DNA of 64,000 nucleotides from Jatrophihabitans endophyticus (GTDB taxonomy: Bacteria; Actinomycetota; Actinomycetes; Mycobacteriales; Jatrophihabitantaceae): contig NZ_FQVU01000003.1 of the NCBI RefSeq assembly GCF_900129455.1, positions 889,442 through 953,441 on the forward strand. Direction: 5' to 3'. The position numbers were made by a program, and so were the translations under genes. Shown piece after piece: positions 24,564 through 35,048 of the stretch; the stretch's first letter is position 1; each line of letters begins with the position of its first letter. The notes under the pieces are model-generated. The model was not told the origin of the DNA, did no database searches, and saw only the letters and a list, made by a program, of their open reading frames with translations.

Positions 24564-25706
24564 TCAGGAGCTGATACCGGCGGTCTTGCACTGGCTGGTG
24601 AGGCCCTTGCAGAGGTCCGCGGCCTTGACCTGACCCGAGTCGACGACGACCTTCACGTTCGACTTCGTGACGATCTGCGCGGGCAGCAGGAACGCCTGCA
24701 GGTCGCGCTTGCCCTTCGGGTCGTTGAACTTGGTCAGCGTGACACCCGCCGAGGCGACGTCCTGGCCCTTGACCAGCGCGATCGCGAGCTTCGAGGCCGC
24801 GTCGGCCTCCTTGGCGTACGACTTGTAGATCGTCGCGCACTGGTCGCCGCGCAGGATGTTCTGCAGACCCTCGACGCCGGCGTCCTGGCCGGTGACCGGG
24901 ACCTTGCCGTTGAGGCCCTTGCTCTTCAGCACGCCGATGACGGCGTTGGCGATGTCGTCGTTGGCCGCGTAGACGCCGTCGACCTTGTTGCTGTTCGCAG
25001 CGAGCGCCTGGGTGAACGCCGGGGCCGCGTTGCTGACGGTCCAGCCCTTGACGACGGAGTCGGCGACGACCTTGACCGAGCTGTCGGCCTTGAGCACCTT
25101 CTCGGCACCGGACTTGAACAGCACGGCGTTGTTGTCGACGTCGGTGCCGCCGTCCATCTGGATGACCTGGGCGGGGTTCGGCGCCTTGGCGGTCTTGAGG
25201 CACTGCACCAGGCTCTGGCCCTGCAGCTGGCCGATCTTCTCGTTGTCGAACGAGACGTAGTAGTCGGCGCTGCCACCGAGGTTGACGCGGTCGTAGTCGA
25301 TGACCTTGACGCCGGCGGTCTTGGCCTGCGCCTCGACGGCGGCACCCGACGGGGCGTCGATCGAGTCGATGATCAGGACGCTGACGCCCTCGCTGATCAT
25401 GTTCTGGGCGAGCGAGGCGAACTTGGTCTTGTCACCGCCCGCGTTCTGGATGTCGACCTTGATGCCGGCTGCCTTGAAGGCCTTCGTGAGCAGCGGGGTG
25501 TCGAACTCGGTGTACCGGGTGGACGACGTCGTGTCCGGCAGGATCACGCCGACCTGGGTCTTGCCGCTGCTGGCGGACTTGCCCCCGGTGGTCGCGCCCG
25601 TCTTGCCGCCGCTGCTACCGCTGCTGTCGGAGTCGGAGCCACAGGCCGTCAGGGCGAAAGCGGCGGCGGTGCCGATCGCCGCAATCGTGAGGATGGACTT
25701 GCGCAT
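24564..25706 (-). CDS. xylF: Sugar-binding lipoprotein (XylF-like)
   Basis: A 380-residue periplasmic-type binding protein. MRKSILTIAAIGTAAAFALT precedes the lipobox LTAC with Cys22 as the lipid anchor, then a Ser/Gly/Lys linker and two Rossmann-like lobes (QVGVILPDTTSS, DGVYAANDDIANAVIG, VPVTGQDAG) typical of the galactose/xylose/ribose family. I chose the ATG at 25706 because it places the signal peptide correctly and a GAAAGG lies upstream; a longer frame exists. Substrate is inferred as xylose from xylA and the ROK regulator. It is the first gene of the operon, behind a ROK-type operator. Confidence 0.88.
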   Translation of the reverse strand: MRKSILTIAAIGTAAAFALTACGSDSDSSGSSGGKTGATTGGKSASSGKTQVGVILPDTTSSTRYTEFDTPLLTKAFKAAGIKVDIQNAGGDKTKFASLAQNMISEGVSVLIIDSIDAPSGAAVEAQAKTAGVKVIDYDRVNLGGSADYYVSFDNEKIGQLQGQSLVQCLKTAKAPNPAQVIQMDGGTDVDNNAVLFKSGAEKVLKADSSVKVVADSVVKGWTVSNAAPAFTQALAANSNKVDGVYAANDDIANAVIGVLKSKGLNGKVPVTGQDAGVEGLQNILRGDQCATIYKSYAKEADAASKLAIALVKGQDVASAGVTLTKFNDPKGKRDLQAFLLPAQIVTKSNVKVVVDSGQVKAADLCKGLTSQCKTAGISS

Positions 25707-25752
25707 ACGTCGAAGCGCCTTTCGTCGGGCCGCCGTCATCGGTCGGGTCGAA

Positions 25753-25769
25753 TGTTGTGTGCGCGAACA
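25753..25769. promoter_or_regulatory. Probable ROK operator upstream of xylF
   Basis: TGTTGTGTGCGCGAACA: half-sites TGTTG and GAACA flank seven bases. It sits 47 bases before the xylF start. An equal-spaced site, TGTTC-N7-GAACC, stands before xylA at 27069. Two such dyads at the two xylose promoters and nowhere else noticed supports a shared regulator. Confidence 0.6.
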
Positions 25770-25864
25770 TATATCAGGGTGAAGCAGATCACGAGGGAAA
25801 GTGACCACCCTGTTACCTGCAGATCAAAGGAAGGTAAAAGGTCCTGCTCGTGCCCGGCGTCGGC

Positions 25865-27052
25865 TCAGCGGGCGCCGAGGACGTGCTCGATCGCCAGCTG
25901 GTTCAGGCGGACGAAACCGTAGCCGCGCGCGCCGGCGACGTCGGCGTCGAAATCCTCGAACGCCGAGCGGTCCTCGCGCAGCTCGCGCAGCGTCTCACCG
26001 TCGGCCAGCGTGGGGTTGCGCAGGTCGGCGACCCCGGCCTGCGCGAGCGCCTCCTGCACCTCGGGGTCGGCGCGGTACGCCCGGGCCCGCTCGCGCAGCA
26101 GCAGGTACATACGCATGTTGGCCTCGGCGCTCGCCCAGACGCCGGCGATGTCCTCGGTACGCGACGGCTTGTAGTCGAAGTGCCGGGGCCCGTCGTAGGC
26201 CGGGCCGCCCGACGGCGAGCCGTGCTCGAGCAGGTCGACGGTGTGGAAGGCGTTGAGCAGGTCGCCGTGGCCGAAGACGAGGTCCTGGTCGAACTTGATG
26301 CTGCGCTGGCCGTTGAGGTCGATGTGGAAGAGCTTGCCGGCCCACAGGGCCTGCGCGATGCCGGCCGCGAAGTTCAGCCCCGCCATCTGCTCGTGACCTA
26401 CCTCGGGGTTCACGCCGACGATGTCGCCGTGCTCGAGACCGGCGATGAAGGCGAGTGCGTGGCCGACGGTCGGCAGCAGGATGTCGCCGCGCGGCTCGTT
26501 CGGCTTGGGCTCGATGGCGAAGCGGAGGTCGTACCCCTGCTCCTTCACGTAGGCCGCCAGCAGGTCGATCGCCTCGCGGTAGCGGTCGAGCGCGGCGCGG
26601 ACGTCCTTCACACCGTCGTACTCCGACCCCTCGCGGCCGCCCCAGAACACGTAGGTGCGCGCACCGAGCTCGGCGGCGAGGTCGATGTTGCGCACGACCT
26701 TGCGCAGTGCGAACCGGCGCACCGCGCGGTCGTTGCTGGTGAAGCCGCCGTCCTTGAAGACGGGGTGGCTGAACAGGTTCGTCGTCATCATCGGCACCTG
26801 CATGCCGGTCTCGGCGAGCGCGTCGCGGAACCGGGCGAGGATCGTGTCCCGCTCACCGGCCGTGGCCCCGAAGGGGACGACGTCGTCGTCGTGGAACGTC
26901 ACGCCGTAGGCGCCGCGCTCGCTGAGCCGGTGCACCGACTCGACCGGGTCGAGCCACGGCCGGGTGGGCTCGCCGAACTGGTCGTTGGCGCGCCAGCCCA
27001 CCGTCCACAGGCCGAAGCTGAACTTGTCCTCGCGGGTCGGCTGCGCTGCCAC
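25865..27052 (-). CDS. xylA: Xylose isomerase
   Basis: A 395-residue actinomycete-type (class I) xylose isomerase, converting D-xylose to D-xylulose in the cytoplasm with two divalent metals. [20 protein letters not shown] opens the TIM barrel. The catalytic His lies in [18 protein letters not shown] follows, and the metal site lies in [12 protein letters not shown]. The length is normal. It is transcribed leftward, as is the transporter operon, but has its own operator at 27069. No xylulokinase gene is in the window. Confidence 0.95.
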   Translation of the reverse strand: MAAQPTREDKFSFGLWTVGWRANDQFGEPTRPWLDPVESVHRLSERGAYGVTFHDDDVVPFGATAGERDTILARFRDALAETGMQVPMMTTNLFSHPVFKDGGFTSNDRAVRRFALRKVVRNIDLAAELGARTYVFWGGREGSEYDGVKDVRAALDRYREAIDLLAAYVKEQGYDLRFAIEPKPNEPRGDILLPTVGHALAFIAGLEHGDIVGVNPEVGHEQMAGLNFAAGIAQALWAGKLFHIDLNGQRSIKFDQDLVFGHGDLLNAFHTVDLLEHGSPSGGPAYDGPRHFDYKPSRTEDIAGVWASAEANMRMYLLLRERARAYRADPEVQEALAQAGVADLRNPTLADGETLRELREDRSAFEDFDADVAGARGYGFVRLNQLAIEHVLGAR

Positions 27053-27068
27053 CGGCGTACCTCCGATT

Positions 27069-27085
27069 TGTTCTCTGTGCGAACC
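27069..27085. promoter_or_regulatory. Probable ROK operator upstream of xylA
   Basis: TGTTCTCTGTGCGAACC has the same 5-7-5 dyad plan as the site before xylF and shares TGTT, TGYGC and GAAC. It starts 17 bases upstream of the xylA start codon, where a bound repressor would block initiation. Confidence 0.6.
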
Positions 27086-27155
27086 AATAGCTGCACCCTA
27101 ACCACGGCGCGGCGAGGCGGGCCACGCACGACCCCCGAACCTCGTCCCGCCGCCC

Positions 27156-27208
27156 TTTCCCCGCTGGTGCTCGCTCGCGAGGTCGACAAGCGAGCACCGG
27201 CGGGGAGA
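27156..27208. terminator. Long hairpin, family CCCCGCTGGTGCTCG, copy 1
   Basis: CCCCGCTGGTGCTCGCT (27159-27175) pairs with AGCGAGCACCGGCGGGG (27189-27205) with one G-T pair, and the stem extends by up to three A/T-rich pairs. Together with copy 2 it lies between the AbiEi-type gene stop and xylA, where termination is needed. Confidence 0.7.
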
Positions 27209-27228
27209 CTCCCACGAGCGCCGCTGTC

Positions 27229-27283
27229 GTCTCCCCGCTGGAGCTCGCTCGCGAGGTCGACAAGCGAGCACCGGCGGGGAGAC
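27229..27283. terminator. Long hairpin, family CCCCGCTGGTGCTCG, copy 2
   Basis: GTCTCCCCGCTGGAGCTCGC pairs with the complementary arm ending GGCGGGGAGAC at 27283. The arms and the CGCGAGGTCGACA loop are nearly identical to copy 1, 21 bases away, so this is a recent duplication. It lies 30 bases past the stop of the leftward gene at 27314. Confidence 0.7.
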
Positions 27284-27313
27284 GGCGGTCGCGGCGTCAG
27301 GCGCCCGTCGGGA

Positions 27314-28234
27314 TCACGAGTCCGCCAGCCCCCACCGGCGAGGGAGACCGAGGGCATCGCGACGCAGCCCGCGCCGGAAGGCCTCTCGGATCCTGGTCTC
27401 GAGCAACCGGGGTGTTCGCGTGACCGTGGCCCAGCCCCACCGCACGAGCTGCAGCCCGAGGTCGTCGAGGTCGACGTGCCGATCCCACGCGCGGCCGACG
27501 TCGGCGTCCCGAGCGAACTTCGCACGCCCGTCGGCCTCGCCCGCGACGCCGAACTCGTCCCAGTAGAAGTCGAGCCGGGCGATCACGATCCCGCGCGGGT
27601 CGCGGATGCGCTGTTGCAACACGGGTGACGGCAGGCCGAGCCGGCGGATCACGATGCGGCTGATCGACTCGAGGGGCGACTCCGACCTCGCGTCGGTCGA
27701 CGCGAGCGACCGGACGGCGCGCGCGCCACCCGGCCAGCGCGTGCAGAACTGCACGGCATCGGCGATCGCAGCCGGCGTCGTCAGCTCGTGATGCAGTGCG
27801 TGGTCGGCCGCGGCAACCGCCGTCGTCGTCGGATGGTGCCGGCCCAGATCGGCGAGCGTGCGCGCGACGGACGTCACGGCCAGACCGTCGACCTCGACGA
27901 CGTCCACATCGCGCAGCGTGGCGCGGTACAGGTGGGCCCTGTGCAGGTCGCCCGTGCCGTTCGGGGCGACGGTCACCTCGGGCACCGGCGGCGGCGGCCC
28001 GACCAGGGGCAGACCGTGGACGAGGGCGGCGGAACGATGGCTGACCACCGAGCCCGAACAGCCCCGTGCCGCCGCGACCGCCGCGACGACCGGACCGGCT
28101 GCCACCGTGAACTGGTCACGCCGTAGCCGCAGCACGCGTCCACTGCGGACGGCGCGGGTCAGGGCCGGGTCGGACCACCCGGCGGCACGGGCGTCGGCGC
28201 GGGAGAAGACGGTCGCGGTCGGCAGCGCTCGCAC
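27314..28234 (-). CDS. AbiEi-antitoxin-like/DUF559-type protein
   Basis: A 306-residue protein. The N-terminal 60 residues (FSRADARAAGWSDPALTRAVRSG) match the winged-helix of type IV AbiEi antitoxins. The C-terminal part (ESPLESISRIVIRRLGL, IARLDFYWDEFGVAGEADG) matches the Vsr-like DUF559 endonuclease fold, with acidic residues that could bind metal. Such stand-alone proteins are abundant in actinomycetes, have no neighbouring AbiEii toxin here, and their role is unknown. Upstream lies a pair of CCTGTGGACG repeats; downstream are two terminator hairpins. Confidence 0.8.
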   Translation of the reverse strand: MRALPTATVFSRADARAAGWSDPALTRAVRSGRVLRLRRDQFTVAAGPVVAAVAAARGCSGSVVSHRSAALVHGLPLVGPPPPVPEVTVAPNGTGDLHRAHLYRATLRDVDVVEVDGLAVTSVARTLADLGRHHPTTTAVAAADHALHHELTTPAAIADAVQFCTRWPGGARAVRSLASTDARSESPLESISRIVIRRLGLPSPVLQQRIRDPRGIVIARLDFYWDEFGVAGEADGRAKFARDADVGRAWDRHVDLDDLGLQLVRWGWATVTRTPRLLETRIREAFRRGLRRDALGLPRRWGLADS

Positions 28235-28282
28235 CAGGCCATTCGAGCTCCCACACAGCGCGCGTGGGGCGCCGTCGCATGC

Positions 28283-28312
28283 CCTGTGGACGACCCGACG
28301 CGCCTGTGGACG
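28283..28312. repeat. Pair of CCTGTGGACG repeats upstream of the AbiEi-type gene
   Basis: CCTGTGGACG occurs at 28283 and 28303 (20-base period). It resembles the DnaA box TGTGGACAA at seven of nine positions. A similar pair in the opposite orientation is at 34972-35000. Confidence 0.5.
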
Positions 28313-28344
28313 GCCGGCCCTTCAGCGATGACTCGAGGGTTTCT

Positions 28345-28391
28345 CCCCGCTGGTGCTCGGCTCGGACGGGCCGGACCGACCACCAGCGGGG
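28345..28391. terminator. Hairpin downstream of acn
   Basis: CCCCGCTGGTG (28345-28355) pairs perfectly with CACCAGCGGGG (28381-28391). The arm sequence is the same as in the hairpins at 27156 and 27229. It begins nine bases after the aconitase stop on the minus strand. Confidence 0.65.
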
Positions 28392-28399
28392 AAAGGCGG

Positions 28400-31183
<2,784 letters not shown>

Positions 31184-31205
31184 GGCTGACTCCTGTTCGT
31201 CGAGA

Positions 31206-31223
31206 TATCTTGACGTCAAGATA
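31206..31223. promoter_or_regulatory. Perfect 18-bp palindrome upstream of acnA
   Basis: TATCTTGACGTCAAGATA is a perfect dyad in the 114-base divergent region between acnA and the PAP2 gene. It overlaps a possible -35 (TTGACG) for acnA. Its length and symmetry are those of a dimeric regulator operator; which regulator is not known from the sequence. Confidence 0.65.
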
Positions 31224-31283
31224 CCACTGCGGACGACGGCGACGCGCGACGCGCGGACGTCGGGGGGAGGGGGACCGGGCCCG

Positions 31284-31289
31284 TAGGCT
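31284..31289 (+). promoter_or_regulatory. Leaderless-type -10 box (TAGGCT) of the PAP2 gene
   Basis: TAGGCT is followed by eight bases and the GTG start at 31298, with no Shine-Dalgarno between. Confidence 0.5.
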
Positions 31290-31297
31290 CACCGACC

Positions 31298-32203
31298 GTG
31301 ACGGCAGGGTGGGCGCGCGTGCGCCTGCTCGCGTACGCGCTGTACGCGGCCGGGCTGGCCTGGTTCCTCATCACCGACGGAGTACCCACCGACCGGCTCG
31401 TCATCGCGGGCCTCATCGTCGGCGGTCTGCTGCTCACCCGCATCGGGGCGGGGTGGCGGGAACTCGGCCGCGTCGTCGTCGACTGGCTGCCCTTCACCGC
31501 CGTGCTGGTGCTCTACGACCGCACCCGTGCCCTCGCCGACGCCCTGGGCCTGCCGCTGCACGAGCAGGACGTGCTCGACGTCGAGCGGGCGCTGTTCGGC
31601 GGCACGGAGCCGACCCTGTGGCTGCAGCAGCACCTCTACGATCCCGCGGTCGTGCACTGGTACGACGTGGGGTGCACGCTCGTCTACTCGTCGCACTTCC
31701 TGGTGACGCCGGTGCTCGCGGCTGCGCTGTGGCTCCGCGAGCGCGCCACCTGGCTGCGCTACATCTCCCGGGTGGTCGCGCTGTCGGCCGCGGGGCTCGT
31801 CACCTACTGCCTCTTCCCGCAGGCGCCACCCTGGTACGCCGCCCGCAGCGGGCTCACCGAGCCGATCGCGCGGCTGTCGGCCCGTGGCTGGATCCCACTG
31901 CACCTGGGCGACGTGTCGCAGACCCTGGAGCACGCGCAGCGCGAGGGCGCCAACCCGGTCGCGGCGATGCCCTCGTTGCACACCGCGTTCGCGGTGCTCG
32001 TCGCCGTCATGGCCGTCACCCGGCTCCGCTCGCGGTGGCGGTGGCTCGCACTGCTCTATCCGCTCGCGATGGGTTTCACGCTCGTCTACACCGGCGAGCA
32101 CTACGTCCTCGACCTGCTCGCCGGAGCGGCCTACGCGCTCGCGGTGCATGCCGCGCTGTGCCGGTGGGAGCAGCGTCGCGGCCGGGTCCTCGCCGCCGCG
32201 TAG
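31298..32203 (+). CDS. PAP2-superfamily membrane phosphatase/phosphotransferase
   Basis: A 301-residue protein with about six membrane segments. The C-terminal PAP2 signature is present as AAMPSLHTAFAVL and YTGEHYVLDLLAGAAYA, giving the two catalytic His residues. The N-terminal RALFGGTEPTLWLQ and PPWYAA segments resemble the inositol-phosphate/phosphorylceramide synthase branch rather than small lipid phosphatases. It probably acts on a lipid phosphate or transfers an inositol phosphate at the membrane; the substrate is undetermined. It is monocistronic and leaderless by promoter spacing. Confidence 0.85.
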   Translation: MTAGWARVRLLAYALYAAGLAWFLITDGVPTDRLVIAGLIVGGLLLTRIGAGWRELGRVVVDWLPFTAVLVLYDRTRALADALGLPLHEQDVLDVERALFGGTEPTLWLQQHLYDPAVVHWYDVGCTLVYSSHFLVTPVLAAALWLRERATWLRYISRVVALSAAGLVTYCLFPQAPPWYAARSGLTEPIARLSARGWIPLHLGDVSQTLEHAQREGANPVAAMPSLHTAFAVLVAVMAVTRLRSRWRWLALLYPLAMGFTLVYTGEHYVLDLLAGAAYALAVHAALCRWEQRRGRVLAAA

Positions 32204-32243
32204 TCCCTCGCCGGTGCGGCGTCGGGCTCAAGCCCGCCGTCGT

Positions 32244-32270
32244 GTTACCGATGTGACTGATGTTGCCGCT
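32244..32270. promoter_or_regulatory. Three 9-bp direct repeats upstream of the NlpC/P60 gene
   Basis: GTTACCGAT, GTGACTGAT and GTTGCCGCT follow each other exactly, in the 184-base gap before the hydrolase gene. Spaced GTNAC direct repeats are the kind of site bound by MtrA, which controls wall hydrolase genes in actinomycetes; that link is inference. No further gene or RNA motif was recognised in the gap. Confidence 0.4.
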
Positions 32271-32387
32271 GATACGTTACGTTCCCAGTGTTGCCACTGG
32301 CGCTGATGAGGCGTAGATGGCACTCTGAGGCCGCTGAGCTTTCGTGTGCGGGGGCACGTCCGACGAACTGCGACGAAGAGAGACGCT

Positions 32388-33809
32388 GTGCAGGTTTGCC
32401 GTATCGGAGGCCGTCGGGTCACCGCCTGGGTCGCCGCCACGACGATCGCCGCCGGGATGTTCCTCGGCGTCCACGACGCGTCGGCCGCCCCGACCGCACC
32501 GCCCAAGCCGCCGACGACGAACCCGACGGACCAGCAGCTGCGTGACGCCGCGGCGCAGCGCGACGTCCTGGCCACGACCGTGGGCCAGCTGAGCGGCCAG
32601 ATCGCGGCGGCCCAGGACCGGCTGCGCCGACTGCAGCAGCAGGCCGAGCTCGCCGAGCAGCGGGTGGCGTACGCCATCACGCAGTACCGCACGGCCCAGA
32701 CCGAGTCGCAGCGAGCGCAGACGGCGTCGGTGACCGCGGCCAACCGGGTCAAGCAGGCGCAGGTCCGGTTCGCGCAGTACATGCAGACGATCTACGTGGA
32801 CGGCCGCCCCAACGGGATGACCGGCACGTTGCTCACGGCGAACGACCCGTCCTCCCTGCTGCAGCAGACGAACTACCAGCAGTTCGAGGTCGACCAGAAC
32901 GCCGGCGTGATCGGCGAGATGCAGCGGCTCTCGGTCGCCAGCTCCAACGCGCGGGCCAAGGCCGAGCGCGCCCGCCTGAAGGCGGCCAAGGCCAAGGTCG
33001 CGGCGGAGAAGGCCCAGCAGGCGGCCGCCGAGGCGGTCGCCGACCAGCGCAGCGAGCAGGCCGGTCTCGAGGCCACGCAGGCGCAGAAGCAGCAGCAGCT
33101 GACCGTGGCCAAGCAGAAGCAGGTGCAGCTGCTCAACAACCGCGCGACGTTCACCGAGTACGTCCGCGAACTGCGCGAGTACCGGGCGTACGTCGCCGAG
33201 CAGAAGCGCATCGCCGAGGCCAGGCGCCAGGAGCGGCTGCGACAGCAGCGGTTGCGCGAGGAGGCCGAGCGGCTCAAGGAGCAGGCCCGCAAGAATCGCA
33301 AGCACGGCGGCCACCACAGCGGCCGGTCGGCCGATGTGCAGACGTACAGCCCGCCCGCGCCCTCCGGGGGAAGCTGGTCGAGGTCGAAGGCCCGCGCGGC
33401 GATCGCCCGGGCGGAGTCGACCCTGGGCACGCCCTACGCCTGGGCCGGTGGCGGTGTCGGCGGACCGAGCTACGGCGCGTGCGTCCCGAGCGCCGGCGCG
33501 CCGAACGACTGCTACATCCGCGGCTACGACTGCTCGGGTCTGGTGATGTACGCCTGGGGCAAGAACTGGGCGCACTACGCCGACACCCAGTACAACCAGG
33601 CCGGCAGCTACCACCCCAGCCGGGACCGGCTCCGGCCGGGCGACCTCGTGTTCTTCGGCTACCGCGGCGGCGGGTCGGACCTGCATCACGTGGCGATGTA
33701 CCTGGGCGGCGGCCGGATCATCGAGGCGCCGTACTCCGGCGGTGTGGTGCAGTACAACCGGCTGGACAACTACTCCGACTACTACGGTGCGACGCGCCCG
33801 CTGACGTGA
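32388..33809 (+). CDS. NlpC/P60 peptidoglycan endopeptidase (RipA-like)
   Basis: A 473-residue secreted hydrolase. The GTG start with AAGAGAGA upstream gives a signal peptide (about 1-33, ending DASAAP). Residues about 45-320 are a long Gln/Ala/Glu/Arg coiled coil. The C-terminal NlpC/P60 domain (333-473) has catalytic Cys382 in YDCSGLVMYAWG and His434 in HHVAMYLGGG. It would cut D-Glu-mDAP stem-peptide bonds during septation. Coiled coil plus NlpC/P60 is the RipA/RipC plan, and its place between acn and moxR equals M. tuberculosis ripA. An extra pair of cysteines (GACVPSAGAPNDC) precedes the catalytic Cys. Confidence 0.92.
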   Translation: MQVCRIGGRRVTAWVAATTIAAGMFLGVHDASAAPTAPPKPPTTNPTDQQLRDAAAQRDVLATTVGQLSGQIAAAQDRLRRLQQQAELAEQRVAYAITQYRTAQTESQRAQTASVTAANRVKQAQVRFAQYMQTIYVDGRPNGMTGTLLTANDPSSLLQQTNYQQFEVDQNAGVIGEMQRLSVASSNARAKAERARLKAAKAKVAAEKAQQAAAEAVADQRSEQAGLEATQAQKQQQLTVAKQKQVQLLNNRATFTEYVRELREYRAYVAEQKRIAEARRQERLRQQRLREEAERLKEQARKNRKHGGHHSGRSADVQTYSPPAPSGGSWSRSKARAAIARAESTLGTPYAWAGGGVGGPSYGACVPSAGAPNDCYIRGYDCSGLVMYAWGKNWAHYADTQYNQAGSYHPSRDRLRPGDLVFFGYRGGGSDLHHVAMYLGGGRIIEAPYSGGVVQYNRLDNYSDYYGATRPLT

Positions 33810-33853
33810 CGGGGAGCGCTCCGCCGCCGGGCGTGGCGCGGCGGTGCGACGCG

Positions 33854-33859
33854 TAGCGT
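33854..33859 (+). promoter_or_regulatory. Leaderless-type -10 box (TAGCGT) of moaA
   Basis: TAGCGT is followed by seven bases and GTG at 33867, which fixes the moaA start over the GTG at 33858 that overlaps the box. Confidence 0.5.
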
Positions 33860-33866
33860 GGACGCG

Positions 33867-34907
33867 GTGACCATCACGGACGAACCGGCACGCGGCGCGC
33901 TGCGTGACACGTTCGGCCGGACCGCGTCCGATCTGCGGATCTCGCTCACCGACCTCTGCTCGCTGCGCTGCACGTACTGCATGCCCGCGGCGGGGCTGGA
34001 CTGGCTGACCAAAGCGCAGCGGCTCACCGACGACGAGTTCGTCCGACTGGCCGCGGTCTTCGTCGATCTCGGCGTGACCAGCATCCGGCTCACCGGCGGC
34101 GAGCCGCTCGTCCATCCGACGCTGTCCGATCTCGTGTACCGCCTCGCCGCGCTCGAGCCACGTCCGGAGCTGTCGCTCACGACGAACGGCGTCGCCCTCG
34201 ACCGGCACGCGCGCAAGCTCGCCGACGCAGGCCTGGAACGGGTCAACGTCTCGCTGGACACCCTGGACCGCGAACGCTTCGCCCAGCTGACGCGACGCGA
34301 CCGCTTCGACGACGTGCTCGGCGGCATCGCCGCGGCGGCCGACGCCGGCCTGTTCCCGCTCAAGGTCAACTCGGTGCTGATGCGCGGCAGCAACCTGCAC
34401 GAGGCGCCGCAGCTGCTGACGTGGGCGCTGCGGCACGGGCACCGGTTGCGCTTCATCGAGCACATGCCGCTGGATGCCGATCACACCTGGTCGCGCGAGG
34501 ACATGGTGACGGCCGAGGAGATCCTCGACCTGCTGCGGCACGCGGGCTTCGCACTGACCCCCGCGCCGACGCGGGGCAACGCCCCCGCGGAGGAGTTCGC
34601 GGTGACGGCGGGACCCCGGCACGACGAGTGGGCGACGCCGGTGGGCTCGCTCGGCGTCATCGCGTCGGTGACCCGGCCGTTCTGCCGCGACTGCGACCGG
34701 CTGCGACTCACTGCCGACGGCCAGCTGCGCAGCTGCCTGTTCGCCCAGGACGAGACCGATCTGCGGGCGCCGCTCCGGGCCGGGGCGTCCGACGACGAGC
34801 TCGCCGAGCTGATCCGCGCCGCGGTCGCCGGCAAGCAGGCGGGCCACGGGATCGGCGCCGTCGACTTCGTGCAACCGCGGCGCACGATGTCGGCCATCGG
34901 CGGCTGA
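33867..34907 (+). CDS. moaA: GTP 3',8-cyclase (molybdenum cofactor biosynthesis protein A)
   Basis: A 346-residue radical SAM enzyme converting GTP to 3',8-cyclo-GTP, the first step of molybdopterin synthesis. It has the N-terminal cluster motif CSLRCTYCMP, SAM-site GGEPL, and the C-terminal second cluster region FCRDCDRLRLTADGQLRSCLF in pieces, ending in the essential Gly-Gly (SAIGG). The start is set by the leaderless promoter spacing; GTG at 33858 is the alternative. No other moa gene is in the window. It interrupts the ripA-moxR order known from mycobacteria. Confidence 0.95.
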   Translation: MTITDEPARGALRDTFGRTASDLRISLTDLCSLRCTYCMPAAGLDWLTKAQRLTDDEFVRLAAVFVDLGVTSIRLTGGEPLVHPTLSDLVYRLAALEPRPELSLTTNGVALDRHARKLADAGLERVNVSLDTLDRERFAQLTRRDRFDDVLGGIAAAADAGLFPLKVNSVLMRGSNLHEAPQLLTWALRHGHRLRFIEHMPLDADHTWSREDMVTAEEILDLLRHAGFALTPAPTRGNAPAEEFAVTAGPRHDEWATPVGSLGVIASVTRPFCRDCDRLRLTADGQLRSCLFAQDETDLRAPLRAGASDDELAELIRAAVAGKQAGHGIGAVDFVQPRRTMSAIGG

Positions 34908-34971
34908 CCGGCCCCAGCGAGGGCGTGGGGCCGACGAGAGTAGCGGTGCCGCCGCACGGCGGTCGCGCCGT

Positions 34972-35000
34972 CGTCCACAGGGCGCGTGGCCGTCCACAGG
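34972..35000. repeat. Pair of CGTCCACAGG repeats upstream of the secreted protein gene
   Basis: CGTCCACAGG is at 34972 and 34991 (19-base period), with GCGCGTGGC between. It is the reverse complement of the pair at 28283-28312, which also has a GCGCG-like spacer. It lies 49 bases before the start codon at 35049. Confidence 0.5.
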
Positions 35001-35048
35001 CCGGTCGATCGGCGCCCACGCCGAACCGGCGCGCGGCACGGTCTGCGC

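Noticed and set aside
27314..28234. A complete AbiE toxin-antitoxin system
   Set aside because: Only the AbiEi-like N-terminus is present, fused to a DUF559-like fold; no AbiEii nucleotidyltransferase gene adjoins it.
28283..28312. A replication origin based on DnaA-like boxes
   Set aside because: Only two imperfect boxes are present, with no AT-rich region and no dnaA or dnaN nearby.
32204..32387. A cyclic-di-AMP (ydaO-type) riboswitch ahead of the NlpC/P60 gene
   Set aside because: Such riboswitches often precede wall hydrolase genes in actinomycetes, but I could not find the conserved core or paired stems in this leader; only short direct repeats are visible.
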